In this document: positions 17,117-27,500 of the stretch, in pieces
How positions within the stretch are numbered: the first letter of the stretch is position 1
Layout: every line of letters starts with the position of its first letter
Assembly (NCBI RefSeq): GCF_002915575.1
Contig: NZ_PQGD01000015.1
Location: 91,522 to 155,521, forward strand
From: Superficieibacter electus
GTDB taxonomy: Bacteria > Pseudomonadota > Gammaproteobacteria > Enterobacterales > Enterobacteriaceae
Length of the DNA stretch: 64,000 nucleotides
Direction of reading: 5' to 3'
Notes under the pieces: model-generated
Database searches by the model: none
What the model was told of the DNA's origin: nothing
What the model saw: only the letters and a program-made list of their open reading frames with translations
Position numbers and translations under genes: made by a program

Positions 17117-18628
17117 CTACTGCTGCGTCACGACAAATCTGGAAAACGTGACCTTACCGGTATGTTCTTCATGTTGTCCACGTGCGTAAATTCCCATCCG
17201 TGCGCCGATCCATTTCCCTGCGCTGGCAGAAAATGGGGGCGTAACACTCTGCCAGCTATCGCCGGATAGTCGGTACCGGAAAGAAACAAGGCCATCGTAA
17301 CTAACGCAATATCCCAGCTCGATGTGGGCTATATCGTTAAGTTCCCTGACCGGCAGGACAGCCTCATTAATCGCCCCTCGATCGTCCATCCATCCATGAC
17401 GAAAACAAAGCGTTATCCCGGTGTCAGTCAGCATTACGCATAAGGCAGCAAAACGCTGACCATAGATCGCAATTCCCCCTTCATCGCCTTGCTGGTAGAA
17501 CACAGGCTGTACAACAACACGGGCACTAAAACGTTCAGCGGGAAATTTTTGCAACAGCAACTGGGGTAAATAATAAAGGCTAAGATCGGCGGGCGTTGGT
17601 ATACAACGCAAAGACAGCCCCACGGGGCCTGAAGCAAGCCAGTTATCTTGCGGGTTCGCCTGCCACTGCCACTGTAGCCCGGGCTTGCCCCCGGCAAAAT
17701 CATCACTATCCTGTAACACGCAAGGCGAAGGGGCTAAAGCGGGTAGCCGGTACGTCTGCACCGGCTGCCCCTTACCATTTTCATCCAGCGGCTTGCCAAT
17801 ATGTGGCCAGCCGTCATTTGCCCAGCGCAGCGGCTGGAGATGGATAATGCGGCCATATACTCCTTTATCCTGAAAATGGATGAATCCGTTTTCACCGTTC
17901 GGCAGCTCAACCCATGCGCCCTGATGTGGACCATTGACGGGCGTTGCCCCCTGGTGCAGAACATCACGAAACGCCCAGGGACCGTACAGCGATGTTGCCC
18001 GGAATACCGTTTGCCAGCCGCGCTTAACCCCACCTGCCGGAGCGAAAATCCAGTATTCGCCGTTGCGCTTATACAGTTTCGGGCCTTCCAGCGTCGGGTG
18101 TGAAGGCGTACCGTCGAAAATAATACGTTCATTATCCAGCAGACGAGAGGCGTCCGGCATCATTTCGACCAGTTGCAGCTTATTTTTAATCCCGCTGCGG
18201 CTGAAAGCAAACGCATGGATCAACCACGCTCTGCCGTCATCATCCCAGAAGGGACAAGGATCTATCCATCCCGGCTCTGCTTTCAGGCAACGCGGTTCGC
18301 TCCACTTACCCAGCGGATCACGCGCATGCGTCACAAAAATACCGGTATCAGGCAGGCTGTAAAATACCCAAAATTGATCGTTATGAAAGCGGATTGACGG
18401 TGCCCAGACCCCTTTTCCCGGCTGCACGGAATCGTATTCCGGCGAGGGGAGAGCGGTAATAATGTGATTCACTATTTTCCAGTGGATGAGGTCGCGGGAG
18501 TGAAGCAGTGGCAGACCCGGAAGTTGATGAAAACTGGACGACACCAGCCAGAAATCCTTCCCGGTACGTATGACATCCGGGTCAGCATAATCCGCATGAA
18601 TGATTGGATTTTGGTAGAGCAATGACAT
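17117..18628 (-). CDS. GH43 glycosidase (beta-xylosidase / arabinofuranosidase type)
   Basis: A 503-residue protein without a signal peptide, hence cytoplasmic. The N-terminal five-bladed propeller has the GH43 catalytic base in YADPDVIR, the pKa-modulating aspartate in DPCPFWDDDGRAWL and the proton donor in LEGPKLYK; the C-terminal ~190 residues fit a beta-xylosidase C-terminal concanavalin-like domain. I start at the ATG at 18628, since the longer frame begins inside the promoter region. It faces the porin gene and has its own likely sigma54 promoter with the island operator, so it belongs to the same regulon. The glycosidic bond cut is not predictable here. Confidence 0.82.
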   Translation of the reverse strand: MSLLYQNPIIHADYADPDVIRTGKDFWLVSSSFHQLPGLPLLHSRDLIHWKIVNHIITALPSPEYDSVQPGKGVWAPSIRFHNDQFWVFYSLPDTGIFVTHARDPLGKWSEPRCLKAEPGWIDPCPFWDDDGRAWLIHAFAFSRSGIKNKLQLVEMMPDASRLLDNERIIFDGTPSHPTLEGPKLYKRNGEYWIFAPAGGVKRGWQTVFRATSLYGPWAFRDVLHQGATPVNGPHQGAWVELPNGENGFIHFQDKGVYGRIIHLQPLRWANDGWPHIGKPLDENGKGQPVQTYRLPALAPSPCVLQDSDDFAGGKPGLQWQWQANPQDNWLASGPVGLSLRCIPTPADLSLYYLPQLLLQKFPAERFSARVVVQPVFYQQGDEGGIAIYGQRFAALCVMLTDTGITLCFRHGWMDDRGAINEAVLPVRELNDIAHIELGYCVSYDGLVSFRYRLSGDSWQSVTPPFSASAGKWIGARMGIYARGQHEEHTGKVTFSRFVVTQQ

Positions 18629-18664
18629 AGTGCAGAGCCTTTGGTTATTGACTAAACATATCAA

Positions 18665-18680
18665 TGCAATACCTGGTCCA
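18665..18680 (-). promoter_or_regulatory. Probable sigma54 promoter of the GH43 gene
   Basis: On the minus strand this reads TGGACC-AGGTA-TTGCA: the invariant GG and GC are 10 nt apart and the -12 box is perfect, with two mismatches in the -24 box. It lies 37 nt before the GH43 ATG. Confidence 0.6.
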
Positions 18681-18721
18681 CCTCTATAAATAGCTTTATT
18701 AACAGTTTGTTATGATAACTA

Positions 18722-18750
18722 CCAGACACAAATAAAAATTTTAGACGCTA
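18722..18750. promoter_or_regulatory. Upstream activating site of the GH43 gene
   Basis: TTAGACGCTA (18741-18750) is the reverse complement of TAGCGTCTAA, one of the copies in front of the activator gene. A weaker copy is CCAGACACA (18722-18730). The strong site is 60 bp upstream of the -24 box, similar to the spacing in the other two promoters. Confidence 0.55.
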
Positions 18751-18859
18751 ATTCAGGTTCCCCGGGAAACAGAGTTGAGTCAGGTATAAATATTATTCAG
18801 GGCTAAGACTACCACTATTTTCGGTAAGCTCAGCCCTGACCCGCGGTCATCCGCAATCG

Positions 18860-21166
18860 CTACATCCCATAACGCTCCGCAATGGCGCGATGCTTGTCTT
18901 CATTTGCGCCAGCGGCCCGCGCCAGTCCCCACCAGCACAGGGGATGTTCCCAGTCTGCGGTTAAACGGTCGAGAGTTTTATCGATATCTACTTTCGCCAC
19001 CGACTGCGGCACGCTGATGACAAAATAGAAGCCCGGCAGCGGCTCTGCATCTTCACTCTGCCGGCTATCCGTTAGCGTGTAATCTTCCGGGCTATTACTC
19101 CAGTAATGCCACTGCAATTCATTTAATGCCTCGCGGAACGCGGTGTACTGTGCTTCCTCTGGCATAACGCCATCGCAGAACCAGGACTCACCATAGGTGG
19201 TGGGGATTATTGTCCTTAACACATTGTAAAGCGGCATGAAATTCTTCCGCTCTTCCTCATCTTCCGGTGGTCTGTTCAGGAGTTCAGCGTCAAACACCAC
19301 GATTTCGTCAACATGCTGTGGAAGATCGGTGCGGTAAGCAGGTTCAATGACTCGGGCGGTTACCGGCCCGATGCGCTGGGCATAATAGTAACGGCTCTCA
19401 TAGTTTTCACGGTAATGCAGGCGGATAATGCCCAGATTATCATCAATAAATCCTTCGCCTTCGGTGAGCGGCATATCAAGCTCTGCCGCCGTTTGGCGGA
19501 CGATATCCCAGCGCTGCAACGTACTGGCGGCGGCCATGATATCCCATTGGGTGTTGCGGGTATCCTGCTCACGCCGGGCCTGTAAGGCCAGAAGCTGTTG
19601 TAAATACTCAAGCTGCCGGTCAAACGCTGACTGCTTTTGTGCTGCCCAGGCATTTAATTGATACACGCCCGGCCATTCGCGGGCAAGCTCATGCTGGAGT
19701 AATTGCTGGCCCAGTGCTTCCAGTCCAGCCCAGTCGCCTTGTTGATTGAGTACCCGGGAACGGAACCATAACGCCATATGTTCTACGCCAGCGTCTTCAT
19801 AGCGACGCGCCAGCTGTTCAATCGCCTCAACATCACCCTTAGCGACCAGCAAATCAAGCAACTGGAAGCACAACGCTTCGTCATCCTGTAAATGCCGCTC
19901 AACATAATGATGCAGAACCTCAATCGCTTCATCCCTGGCATAACAGGCGTTCAGGGCGTCAGCCAGTTTACCGGCCAGTTCCGCATTATCAGGTTCTTGC
20001 AGGAATGCACGTCGATAGGTTTCGACATCTTTTTCCGGATCGGCGGGCACTTCTTCAGCACTATTTTCCATGGCGGTGACCGGAGGGCTGGCAAGCAATT
20101 CGGCTTCCTTCGCCGCAATTTTTTCGCTGAGTTCAAGGAATTCAACATCCACACCCAGCAAGGCGCGTAATTTGGGAATGTGCCGCTGCGCCAGTTTCAA
20201 CGCTGATTTTGCTATCCAGACGGACTCACGCGCCAGCGCCAGCGTGATTTGCAGCTTAGCCAGTTCGACGACCTTGCGATGCGCGCCAACCTGCGAGCGT
20301 TGTTCCAGTATTTGCTGAATCACTCTCGCCAGTTGCCAGGTATTGCGATCGGGATGACGCGGCAGTAATACGCCAATAATATCAAGCCACTGATCCCAGC
20401 CGTATGGCGTAATATCCGACAATGAAGGAAGCTGCTCCCAGACCTCATCGTCTTGTCCCGAGAGCGCCAGAATATACAGTTTCTTTAAGAGATAGCTGAC
20501 GCGATCGCGCGCCCAGTAATCATTTTCTTCGCCAAGTTCTTCAACCAGGGCTTTTGCTTCATCGTAACGCTGTAGCGCAATCAGTATATCAATCCGCGTC
20601 GCTAATAACGGCTCAACATTTTCCTCTCCGGATGCACGAACGGCGGCAATTTGTTTATCCAGATACGCCAGCGCCTGCTCATTTTTTTGCGTATCCATTA
20701 ATGCGCTGGCGTATTCGGTGGATAAACATTGAAAGCAGCTCCAGGTCGGGTCGATGCGGCCCATCGTCTCCTCGCAAACCGCCATACGTTCCGCCGCCCA
20801 CCCCGGGCCATCAATGTTTTCATAACAGGCGGACAGATCCTGGGTCACGCATACCGATTGTGGGCAGCCCACGGCGTCTTCGCGATGCGCTTTTTCGAAT
20901 AATGCAACGACATCCGGCAACACCTTTTCACCTTCACTATAGTTCGTCAGGCGATGACGTAGCTCCCAGTGGCCAATAAATATCTCCAGCCAGGGGTTTT
21001 TCGCAGTCTGATTAAGCGCCTTCACTTCCGGCAATAATGCGTCGGCTTTCTCCATTTGCAGGTGCAGTACGCTATCGGAGAAATCTTCAATCAGCTGGGG
21101 AATATACCCTTGTCCGGCATCGCTCAATTCTTTACTGTATTTGTTGTACCATTCCCATGTATCCAT
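18860..21166 (-). CDS. Large helical-repeat (TPR-like) partner of the Hsp90-family protein
   Basis: A 768-residue soluble protein with no signal peptide or membrane segment. Residues 1 to about 560 are almost wholly helical, with TPR-like spacing (for example LADALNACYARDEAIEVLHH and LAYLDKQIAAVRASGEE); the last ~200 residues form a distinct mixed domain that I do not recognise. It starts 2 nt after the stop of the Hsp90-like gene and its SD lies in the last codons of that gene, so the two are co-translated. A TPR protein next to an Hsp90 recalls eukaryotic co-chaperones, but no EEVD tail is present on the Hsp90. Function unknown. Confidence 0.75.
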   Translation of the reverse strand: MDTWEWYNKYSKELSDAGQGYIPQLIEDFSDSVLHLQMEKADALLPEVKALNQTAKNPWLEIFIGHWELRHRLTNYSEGEKVLPDVVALFEKAHREDAVGCPQSVCVTQDLSACYENIDGPGWAAERMAVCEETMGRIDPTWSCFQCLSTEYASALMDTQKNEQALAYLDKQIAAVRASGEENVEPLLATRIDILIALQRYDEAKALVEELGEENDYWARDRVSYLLKKLYILALSGQDDEVWEQLPSLSDITPYGWDQWLDIIGVLLPRHPDRNTWQLARVIQQILEQRSQVGAHRKVVELAKLQITLALARESVWIAKSALKLAQRHIPKLRALLGVDVEFLELSEKIAAKEAELLASPPVTAMENSAEEVPADPEKDVETYRRAFLQEPDNAELAGKLADALNACYARDEAIEVLHHYVERHLQDDEALCFQLLDLLVAKGDVEAIEQLARRYEDAGVEHMALWFRSRVLNQQGDWAGLEALGQQLLQHELAREWPGVYQLNAWAAQKQSAFDRQLEYLQQLLALQARREQDTRNTQWDIMAAASTLQRWDIVRQTAAELDMPLTEGEGFIDDNLGIIRLHYRENYESRYYYAQRIGPVTARVIEPAYRTDLPQHVDEIVVFDAELLNRPPEDEEERKNFMPLYNVLRTIIPTTYGESWFCDGVMPEEAQYTAFREALNELQWHYWSNSPEDYTLTDSRQSEDAEPLPGFYFVISVPQSVAKVDIDKTLDRLTADWEHPLCWWGLARAAGANEDKHRAIAERYGM

Positions 21167-21168
21167 TT

Positions 21169-23019
21169 TTATTCTCCGTTATTAATTAATGTGGGTATTA
21201 CCTGAGTAAAATCGTCGAGAGCCTGGTGGAGATCCCACTGCTGATGCTTATTACCGCCAGCACAAAGTATGACCTTCAATGACTTTAATACTTTTAACGC
21301 TGCAATCGGTTGGCGCTGATGCTGCAATGCAGCGACGAGTTGCATAACGCAGGGGTTATTTAAATTAAGGTACAGGCTCGACGTTTTGGTTTGTTTGATT
21401 TGCGACGTAAACTGCCGCGCAAGCATTAATGCTGCGGTGCTCATGCGCTTATCGGCATCATCCTGCTCAAGGATTTGTTTGAGTTCCGCCTCCCGATCCA
21501 GTGTCACTACTAACGGCAGCACGGCAGGTTCAAAGCGGGAAATGATAAGCTGCTCGCCATCGCAGAGATGCGTTTCCAGATAAGTAACCTGTTCGTCGGG
21601 TAAATCAGCAAGGCTAAAAAGCTGTTCATTGCCCGTACGCGTTCCCACCTCTATGATCCGACAGTGGTAAGTTGATGCCCAGCGACGCAGAAAAGGCACA
21701 ACCGCATAGCGATCGCCTCTGGCAACAGGACGCTGCAATATATGAAATAGCATCTCCTCAAAGCCGCCGTCCTGGCTTAACAGGATATTGATGCTGTTAT
21801 TCACCCTTAAGTCTTTAGCCAGCAGTGCACCTTTGGACGTGGGTACCTGTAGCCTGTCTTTCAGCAAGTCGAACAGACGGTCGTCACACAACGCGGCTCC
21901 CAACAATGCCTCATTATGGCGTAACAGTACACGCCGCCAGAGTTCCGGCTGGTTTTGTGCTAAATCAGATAACCCGGCAATGAGCGACTCGGTTAATGCG
22001 TCCCGCACGGCATGCCAGATTTCATCTCGTTGCAGATCTTCACGGCTTGCTGTTGGCGTCAGGGTTGATGATTCAATCACTCCGCCAATAAAACCCGCCC
22101 AGGGAGGCAGCAACTCGCGCGCTTCGTCATCCAGCAACATACCTCGTAAAAAAAGTGATAAATTGCGGTTATCGCTGGTGCCATAGGTCGCACCGTCCTG
22201 AATCCACAGAATCCCTACCGCATCGCTTGAACCCAGAGGCGTCACTGGCATGGTACAAATGGGTTCAAAAGACGATTCAAATTGCGCCGCAAAGGCCAGA
22301 TTTTTACGCTGTACCAGTGCCCGGTGTAGCGTTACGCCTTCCGGTGCAGCGTCGCGCCAGGGCGGCAGGAGTTTATTGACGGGTTCAGACGCATCGCCGA
22401 CATAGACCGGTTCGTGAAGCAGGATGCAGTAACGTGAGAGCACGCGTTCCAGCAGCGTATTACTGGCAAGGTGGCTATATTCATCTTTCAGCTTGAGTAT
22501 CACCCGGGTACCCGGCGCGGTGGCCTCGCAGGGGGTGACGGAATAACGCTGCCCGTCAGTGGAATGGTATTTCCAGCCCTGCTCAGGCGTTTGCCACGAG
22601 GTCGTTATTACGCTGACGTCTTTCGCCAGCACAAAGGCGGATAAAAAACCGAGGCCAAACATGCCGATTAACCCGGTATCATCATCCTGCTGACGCAGCA
22701 TACGCGTATAGCCTACGCCAACCGTAGCTAAAAAACCGTGAATTTCACTTTCGGTTAACCCGGCTCCGGTGTCAGAGATGGTAATGATAGAGTGCGCGAC
22801 ATCCGCCGTAACGCGGATCTGATTATCCTGCGGCGCGTTCGGCTGCTCTATACGCCTGCGGACGATGGCATCGTGCCCGTTCTGAACCAGCTCACGCACG
22901 GCAACAATGGGCGTAGAATAAAGATGTTTACTTAATACTTCTATCAAGCCGTTTAGGTTAACTTCCGTAGAAAAACAATCACTTCCTGGTTGCAACGCTC
23001 TCATTTCTTCAACACCCAT
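21169..23019 (-). CDS. Divergent Hsp90-family (HtpG-like) ATPase
   Basis: A protein of about 616 residues with the Hsp90/GHKL ATP site intact: ELVQNGHDAI (N-box with the catalytic glutamate), ISDTGAGLTESE (G1), GLIGMFGLGFLSAF (G2) and PGTRVILKLK. A middle domain and an HtpG-like C-terminal dimerisation region (SLYLNLNNP) follow, so the full three-domain layout is kept. I choose the ATG at 23019, which follows GAGAGGGAG; an in-frame ATG at 23052 has no SD and sits next to an inverted repeat. It is not housekeeping htpG, which is found elsewhere and is not linked to a repeat protein. Probably a dedicated chaperone or nucleotide-switch for its partner. Confidence 0.78.
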   Translation of the reverse strand: MGVEEMRALQPGSDCFSTEVNLNGLIEVLSKHLYSTPIVAVRELVQNGHDAIVRRRIEQPNAPQDNQIRVTADVAHSIITISDTGAGLTESEIHGFLATVGVGYTRMLRQQDDDTGLIGMFGLGFLSAFVLAKDVSVITTSWQTPEQGWKYHSTDGQRYSVTPCEATAPGTRVILKLKDEYSHLASNTLLERVLSRYCILLHEPVYVGDASEPVNKLLPPWRDAAPEGVTLHRALVQRKNLAFAAQFESSFEPICTMPVTPLGSSDAVGILWIQDGATYGTSDNRNLSLFLRGMLLDDEARELLPPWAGFIGGVIESSTLTPTASREDLQRDEIWHAVRDALTESLIAGLSDLAQNQPELWRRVLLRHNEALLGAALCDDRLFDLLKDRLQVPTSKGALLAKDLRVNNSINILLSQDGGFEEMLFHILQRPVARGDRYAVVPFLRRWASTYHCRIIEVGTRTGNEQLFSLADLPDEQVTYLETHLCDGEQLIISRFEPAVLPLVVTLDREAELKQILEQDDADKRMSTAALMLARQFTSQIKQTKTSSLYLNLNNPCVMQLVAALQHQRQPIAALKVLKSLKVILCAGGNKHQQWDLHQALDDFTQVIPTLINNGE

Positions 23020-23030
23020 GCTCCCTCTCT

Positions 23031-23048
23031 CGCTATTGAAAAATAGCG
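23031..23048. promoter_or_regulatory. Inverted repeat at the start of the Hsp90-like gene
   Basis: CGCTATT (23031-23037) and AATAGCG (23042-23048) flank a 4-nt loop just before the chosen start codon. It could fold in the 5' end of the mRNA or act as an operator. No protein is assigned. Confidence 0.4.
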
Positions 23049-23344
23049 TCATGGTTCATTTTGTAATTTGTATTGTTTACATAATATTGCTGAATAGCTC
23101 TGAGTGTAGATACTCCTGGTTATAGGCATTGACATCAAAAACTCACGATATAAATATATATTTATCATATCGAATCAGTCGCAATGGAAATAATTCAGAA
23201 TAGCTACAAGTAGTATGAGATTATGAAGTAGACTTTTGTAAAAGCAAATACTTAGCGTTATAAAGGTCTGATATCGTATTCAGTAGTATGCAGTGAGCAA
23301 AAGCTGGCAGCCATAGCCCTTTATGAGAAGGTTGCATAGAATAT

Positions 23345-24157
23345 TCACCCAACGATCAGTCGCTGCGGATGCGTATAAATCGTCGCCCTACCCGGCTTGC
23401 AAAACCCGACCAGCGTCAGATTACAACGTTCCGCCACCTCTACTGCCAGCGTCGTGGCTGCCGACACGGCAAACAGGATCTCCACACCGCACATTGCTGA
23501 CTTTTGTACCATTTCATAGCTGGCGCGGCTGGACACCAGCACCGCGCCCTGCTGCCAGGCATTCCCTTCAGTCGCGCGGCGGCCAAGCAGTTTATCCAGC
23601 GCCACATGACGACCTACGTCTTCATGTCCCCCCGCCAGCTCGCCGGAAGGAAGCATCCAGGCGGCGGCATGGGTACAGCCTGTCAGCTGGCCGATGGGCT
23701 GGAAGTTGCGCAGTTGCGCCAGCCCACGATCGAGATCGGTCAGGGAAAACGTCTGCGTAAAGGATAAAGGCGCGACGGGCTTGCCGATATCGTTAAGCTG
23801 TTCAACGCCGCAAACCCCGCAACCGGTGCGTCCAGCCAGCGCGCGACGGCGTTCTTTTAGACCCATAAAACGGCGGCTGGACAGCTCAATTTGCACTTCC
23901 AGGCCATTGCATGCCTGCACCACGTCCAGCCCAAAGATTTCGCTTTGGTTTTCTATAATCCCTTCGGATAACGAAAAACCGACGGCAAAGTGCTCAAGAT
24001 CCTTCGGAGAGGCCATCATCACCACATGCGAGATGCCGTTATAAACCAGGGCAACCGGAACCTCTTCTGCCAGACTATCCGGTACAGCAACGCGCGTATT
24101 GTCACGAGACCAGATAAGGCGAGAAGCCGCACCGGCGGTAAGAAGAGGCTGGGACAT
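23345..24157 (-). CDS. fdhD: FdhD, sulfurtransferase for formate dehydrogenase
   Basis: A 270-residue cytoplasmic protein that transfers sulfur from IscS to the molybdenum cofactor and is needed for active formate dehydrogenases. The sulfur-carrying cysteine loop is [12 protein letters not shown] near residue 120; [15 protein letters not shown] and [17 protein letters not shown] blocks are conserved. The ATG at 24157 follows AGGAAA by 6 nt. The first ~35 residues differ from the E. coli protein as I recall it, while the rest is close. It is divergent from fdoG, the usual order. Confidence 0.93.
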   Translation of the reverse strand: MSQPLLTAGAASRLIWSRDNTRVAVPDSLAEEVPVALVYNGISHVVMMASPKDLEHFAVGFSLSEGIIENQSEIFGLDVVQACNGLEVQIELSSRRFMGLKERRRALAGRTGCGVCGVEQLNDIGKPVAPLSFTQTFSLTDLDRGLAQLRNFQPIGQLTGCTHAAAWMLPSGELAGGHEDVGRHVALDKLLGRRATEGNAWQQGAVLVSSRASYEMVQKSAMCGVEILFAVSAATTLAVEVAERCNLTLVGFCKPGRATIYTHPQRLIVG

Positions 24158-24534
24158 GGTGTTTCCTGAAAGTAGTCGCAAGAACAAGGTTATTTCAGCA
24201 CGGTTAACCGCCGGGAGCAAACGCTGTGCCGAAAGCGGAGTTGTTCTACGTCAATGCCATCGTTAGATAGAAGACTCGCAGCGCTATATAAATTGATTCA
24301 TATCACTATGCACATTTAGACAGGGCTATTTTTTGGCAAAAAATGTGCGCAACGCAACATTGTGGGTTCCTGATATATACATAAATGAAACAATCAGGGT
24401 AAATATGATATTCTTAGCAGGGTTATTAACTGGCGGGTTATCGTAAATCAATACCTCAGAAGCGGTAAGGTCCGCAGATGACCGGCCAGCAGATCATAAT
24501 TATTGATGAGCAATGTCGAAACAAGGAGCAAACC
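24158..24534. other. fdhD-fdoG divergent promoter region
   Basis: A 377-bp region without a supported gene. It holds both promoters. A FNR-like site is seen at 24293-24306 (TTGAT-TCAT-ATCAC, one mismatch), and fdoG has AAGGAG at 24523-24528. Confidence 0.5.
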
Positions 24535-27500
24535 ATGCAGGTCAGCAGAAGGCAGTTCTTTAAGATCTGCGCTGGCGGTATGGCAGGCACAACGGCAGCG
24601 GCGCTGGGTTTTGCCCCGGGCGTAGCGCTGGCGGAAACGCGGCAGTACAAACTGTTGCGTACCCGCGAAACCCGTAACACTTGCACATACTGCTCCGTCG
24701 GCTGTGGGCTATTAATGTATAGCCTCGGCGACGGTGCGAAGAATGCCAAAGCATCCATTTTCCATATCGAAGGGGACCCGGACCATCCGGTAAACCGTGG
24801 TGCACTGTGCCCGAAAGGGGCCGGCCTCATCGATTTCATCCACTCTGACAGCCGCCTGAAGTATCCGGAATATCGCGCACCAGGGTCGGATAAATGGCAG
24901 CGCATTAGCTGGGAAGAGGCGTTTGATCGCATCGCTAAGCTGATGAAAGAAGACCGCGACGCCAATTTCATCGCGCAGAATGCTGAAGGCACCACCGTCA
25001 ACCGCTGGCTGTCCACCGGGATGCTGTGCGCCTCCGCTTCCAGTAACGAAACCGGCTATTTAACGCAAAAATTTACCCGCGCACTCGGCATGTTAGCCGT
25101 CGATAACCAGGCGCGTGTCTGACACGGACCAACGGTAGCAAGTCTTGCTCCAACATTTGGTCGCGGTGCGATGACCAACCACTGGGTCGACATGAAGAAC
25201 GCCAACCTTATCGTAGTGATGGGGGGGAACGCGGCAGAAGCGCATCCGGTAGGGTTCCGCTGGGCGATGGAAGCCAAGATCCACAATGGCGCGAAGCTGA
25301 TTGTTATCGATCCTCGCTTTACGCGTACTGCCTCGGTCGCTGATTTCTACGCGCCGATTCGTTCAGGTACTGACATTGCTTTCCTGTCAGGCGTTATGCT
25401 GTACCTGCTAAACAACGAAAAATACAACCGCGAATACACCGAAGCCTATACCAACGCCAGCTTGATCGTGCGTGAAGATTTTGGCTTTGATGATGGCCTG
25501 TTCACCGGTTATGACCCGGAAAAACGCAAGTACGATAAAGAAAGCTGGAACTATGAGCTGGATGAGCGCGGCTTTGCCAAACGGGACACCACGCTGCAAC
25601 ACCCGCGCTGCGTGTGGAACCTGCTGAAAAAGCATATTGCCCGCTACACGCCGGACGTGGTTGAAAACATTTGTGGTACGCCGCAGGCAGATTTCCTGAA
25701 AGTATGCGAGTACATCGCAGAGACCAGCGCGCATGATAAAACCGCGTCGTTCCTGTATGCGCTCGGCTGGACCCAGCACTCGGTGGGTGCGCAAAACATC
25801 CGTACGATGGCGATGATCCAGCTGCTGCTTGGCAATATGGGCATGGCTGGCGGCGGCGTAAACGCCCTGCGCGGTCACTCCAACATCCAGGGCCTGACCG
25901 ACCTCGGTCTGCTGTCGCAAAGCCTGCCGGGCTATATGACGCTGCCGAATGACAAGCAGGACACGCTGGAAACCTACTTTGCCGGTAACACCACCAAACC
26001 GTTGCAGGAAAACCAGGTTAACTACTGGAGCAACTACCCGAAATTCTTCGTCTCGATGATGAAGGCGTTTTACGGGGATAAAGCGACGGCTGAAAACGAC
26101 TGGGGCTTTGAGTGGCTGCCGAAATGGGATAAAGCCTACGACGTACTTCAGTACTTCGACATGATGGCCAAAGGTCAGGTGAATGGTTATCTCTGCCAGG
26201 GCTTTAACCCGGTAGCATCGTTCCCGAACAAGAATAAAGTGGTTTCGTCACTGTCGAAACTGAAGTTCCTGGTGACCATCGATCCGCTCAATACCGAAAC
26301 GTCTACCTTCTGGCAGAACCACGGTGAGTCGAACGATGTCGATCCGTCGAAAATTCAGACCGAAGTTTTCCGTCTGCCGTCCACCTGCTTTGCCGAAGAA
26401 AACGGATCTATTGTCAACTCCGGTCGCTGGCTGCAATGGCACTGGAAGGGTCAGGACGCGCCGGGTGAAGCACTGAACGATGGTGAAATCCTGGCGGGCA
26501 TCTTCCTGCGTTTGCGTAAGATGTATGCTGCCGAGGGCGGCGCGCTGCCGGAACAGGTGCTGAATATGAGCTGGAACTACCTGACGCCGGAGAATCCGTC
26601 TGCGGAAGAAGTGGCGATGGAGAGCAACGGTAAAGCACTGGAAGATATCGTTGATCCGACCACCGGTCTGCTACTGGCGAAAAAAGGTAATCAGCTGGCG
26701 TCATTTGCCCATCTGCGCGATGACGGCACCACCTCCAGCGGCTGCTGGATCTTTGCTGGTAGCTGGACGCCGGACGGCAACCAGATGGCCCGCCGCGACA
26801 ATGCCGATCCGTCCGGACTGGGTAATACGCTGGGCTGGGCCTGGGCATGGCCGCTGAACCGCCGCATCCTGTATAACCGCGCCTCTGCCGATCCGCAGGG
26901 TAAACCGTGGGACCCGAAACGCCAGCTTATCTCTTATGGCAACGGCAAATGGGCCGGGGCAGATATTCCGGACTACAACACTGCGCCTCCGGGCAGCGAT
27001 GTCGGGCCGTTTATCATGCTGCAGGAAGGCGTAGGTCGTCTGTTTGCGACTGATAAGATGGCTGAAGGTCCGTTCCCGGAACACTATGAGCCGTTTGAAA
27101 CGCCGCTGGGCACCAACCCGCTACACCCGAACGTGATCTCCAACCCGGCAGCCCGCGTCTTTAAAGACGATATGGATGCCATGGGGAAAGCGGATAAGTT
27201 CCCGTATGTGGGGACCACTTACCGCCTGACGGAGCACTTCCACTACTGGACCAAGCACGCGCTGTTGAACTCCATCGCGCAGCCGGAGCAATTTGTGGAG
27301 ATCGGCGAGAAGCTGGCGAACAAGCTCGGCATCGCGCAGGGTGATACGGTGAAAGTCTCCTCTAATCGTGGCTATATCAAAGCGAAGGCAGTGGTGACCA
27401 AACGTATCCGCACGCTGAAGGTGAATAATCAGGATGTCGATACCATCGGTATTCCGATCCACTGGGGCTATGAGGGTGTGGCGAAAAAAGGCTTTATCGC

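Larger units (their letters stand above)
18629..18859. other. Promoter region of the GH43 gene and 3' region of the Hsp90-partner gene
   Basis: A 231-bp AT-rich gap without a supported gene. It carries the GH43 sigma54 promoter and operator (separate entries) and an inverted repeat TCAGGGCT (18797-18804) / AGCCCTGA (18832-18839) that could form the 3' hairpin of the Hsp90-partner transcript. Confidence 0.55.

Noticed and set aside
21169-23019. Housekeeping htpG
   Set aside because: The sequence is divergent, coupled to a repeat protein, and in the wrong neighbourhood for htpG.
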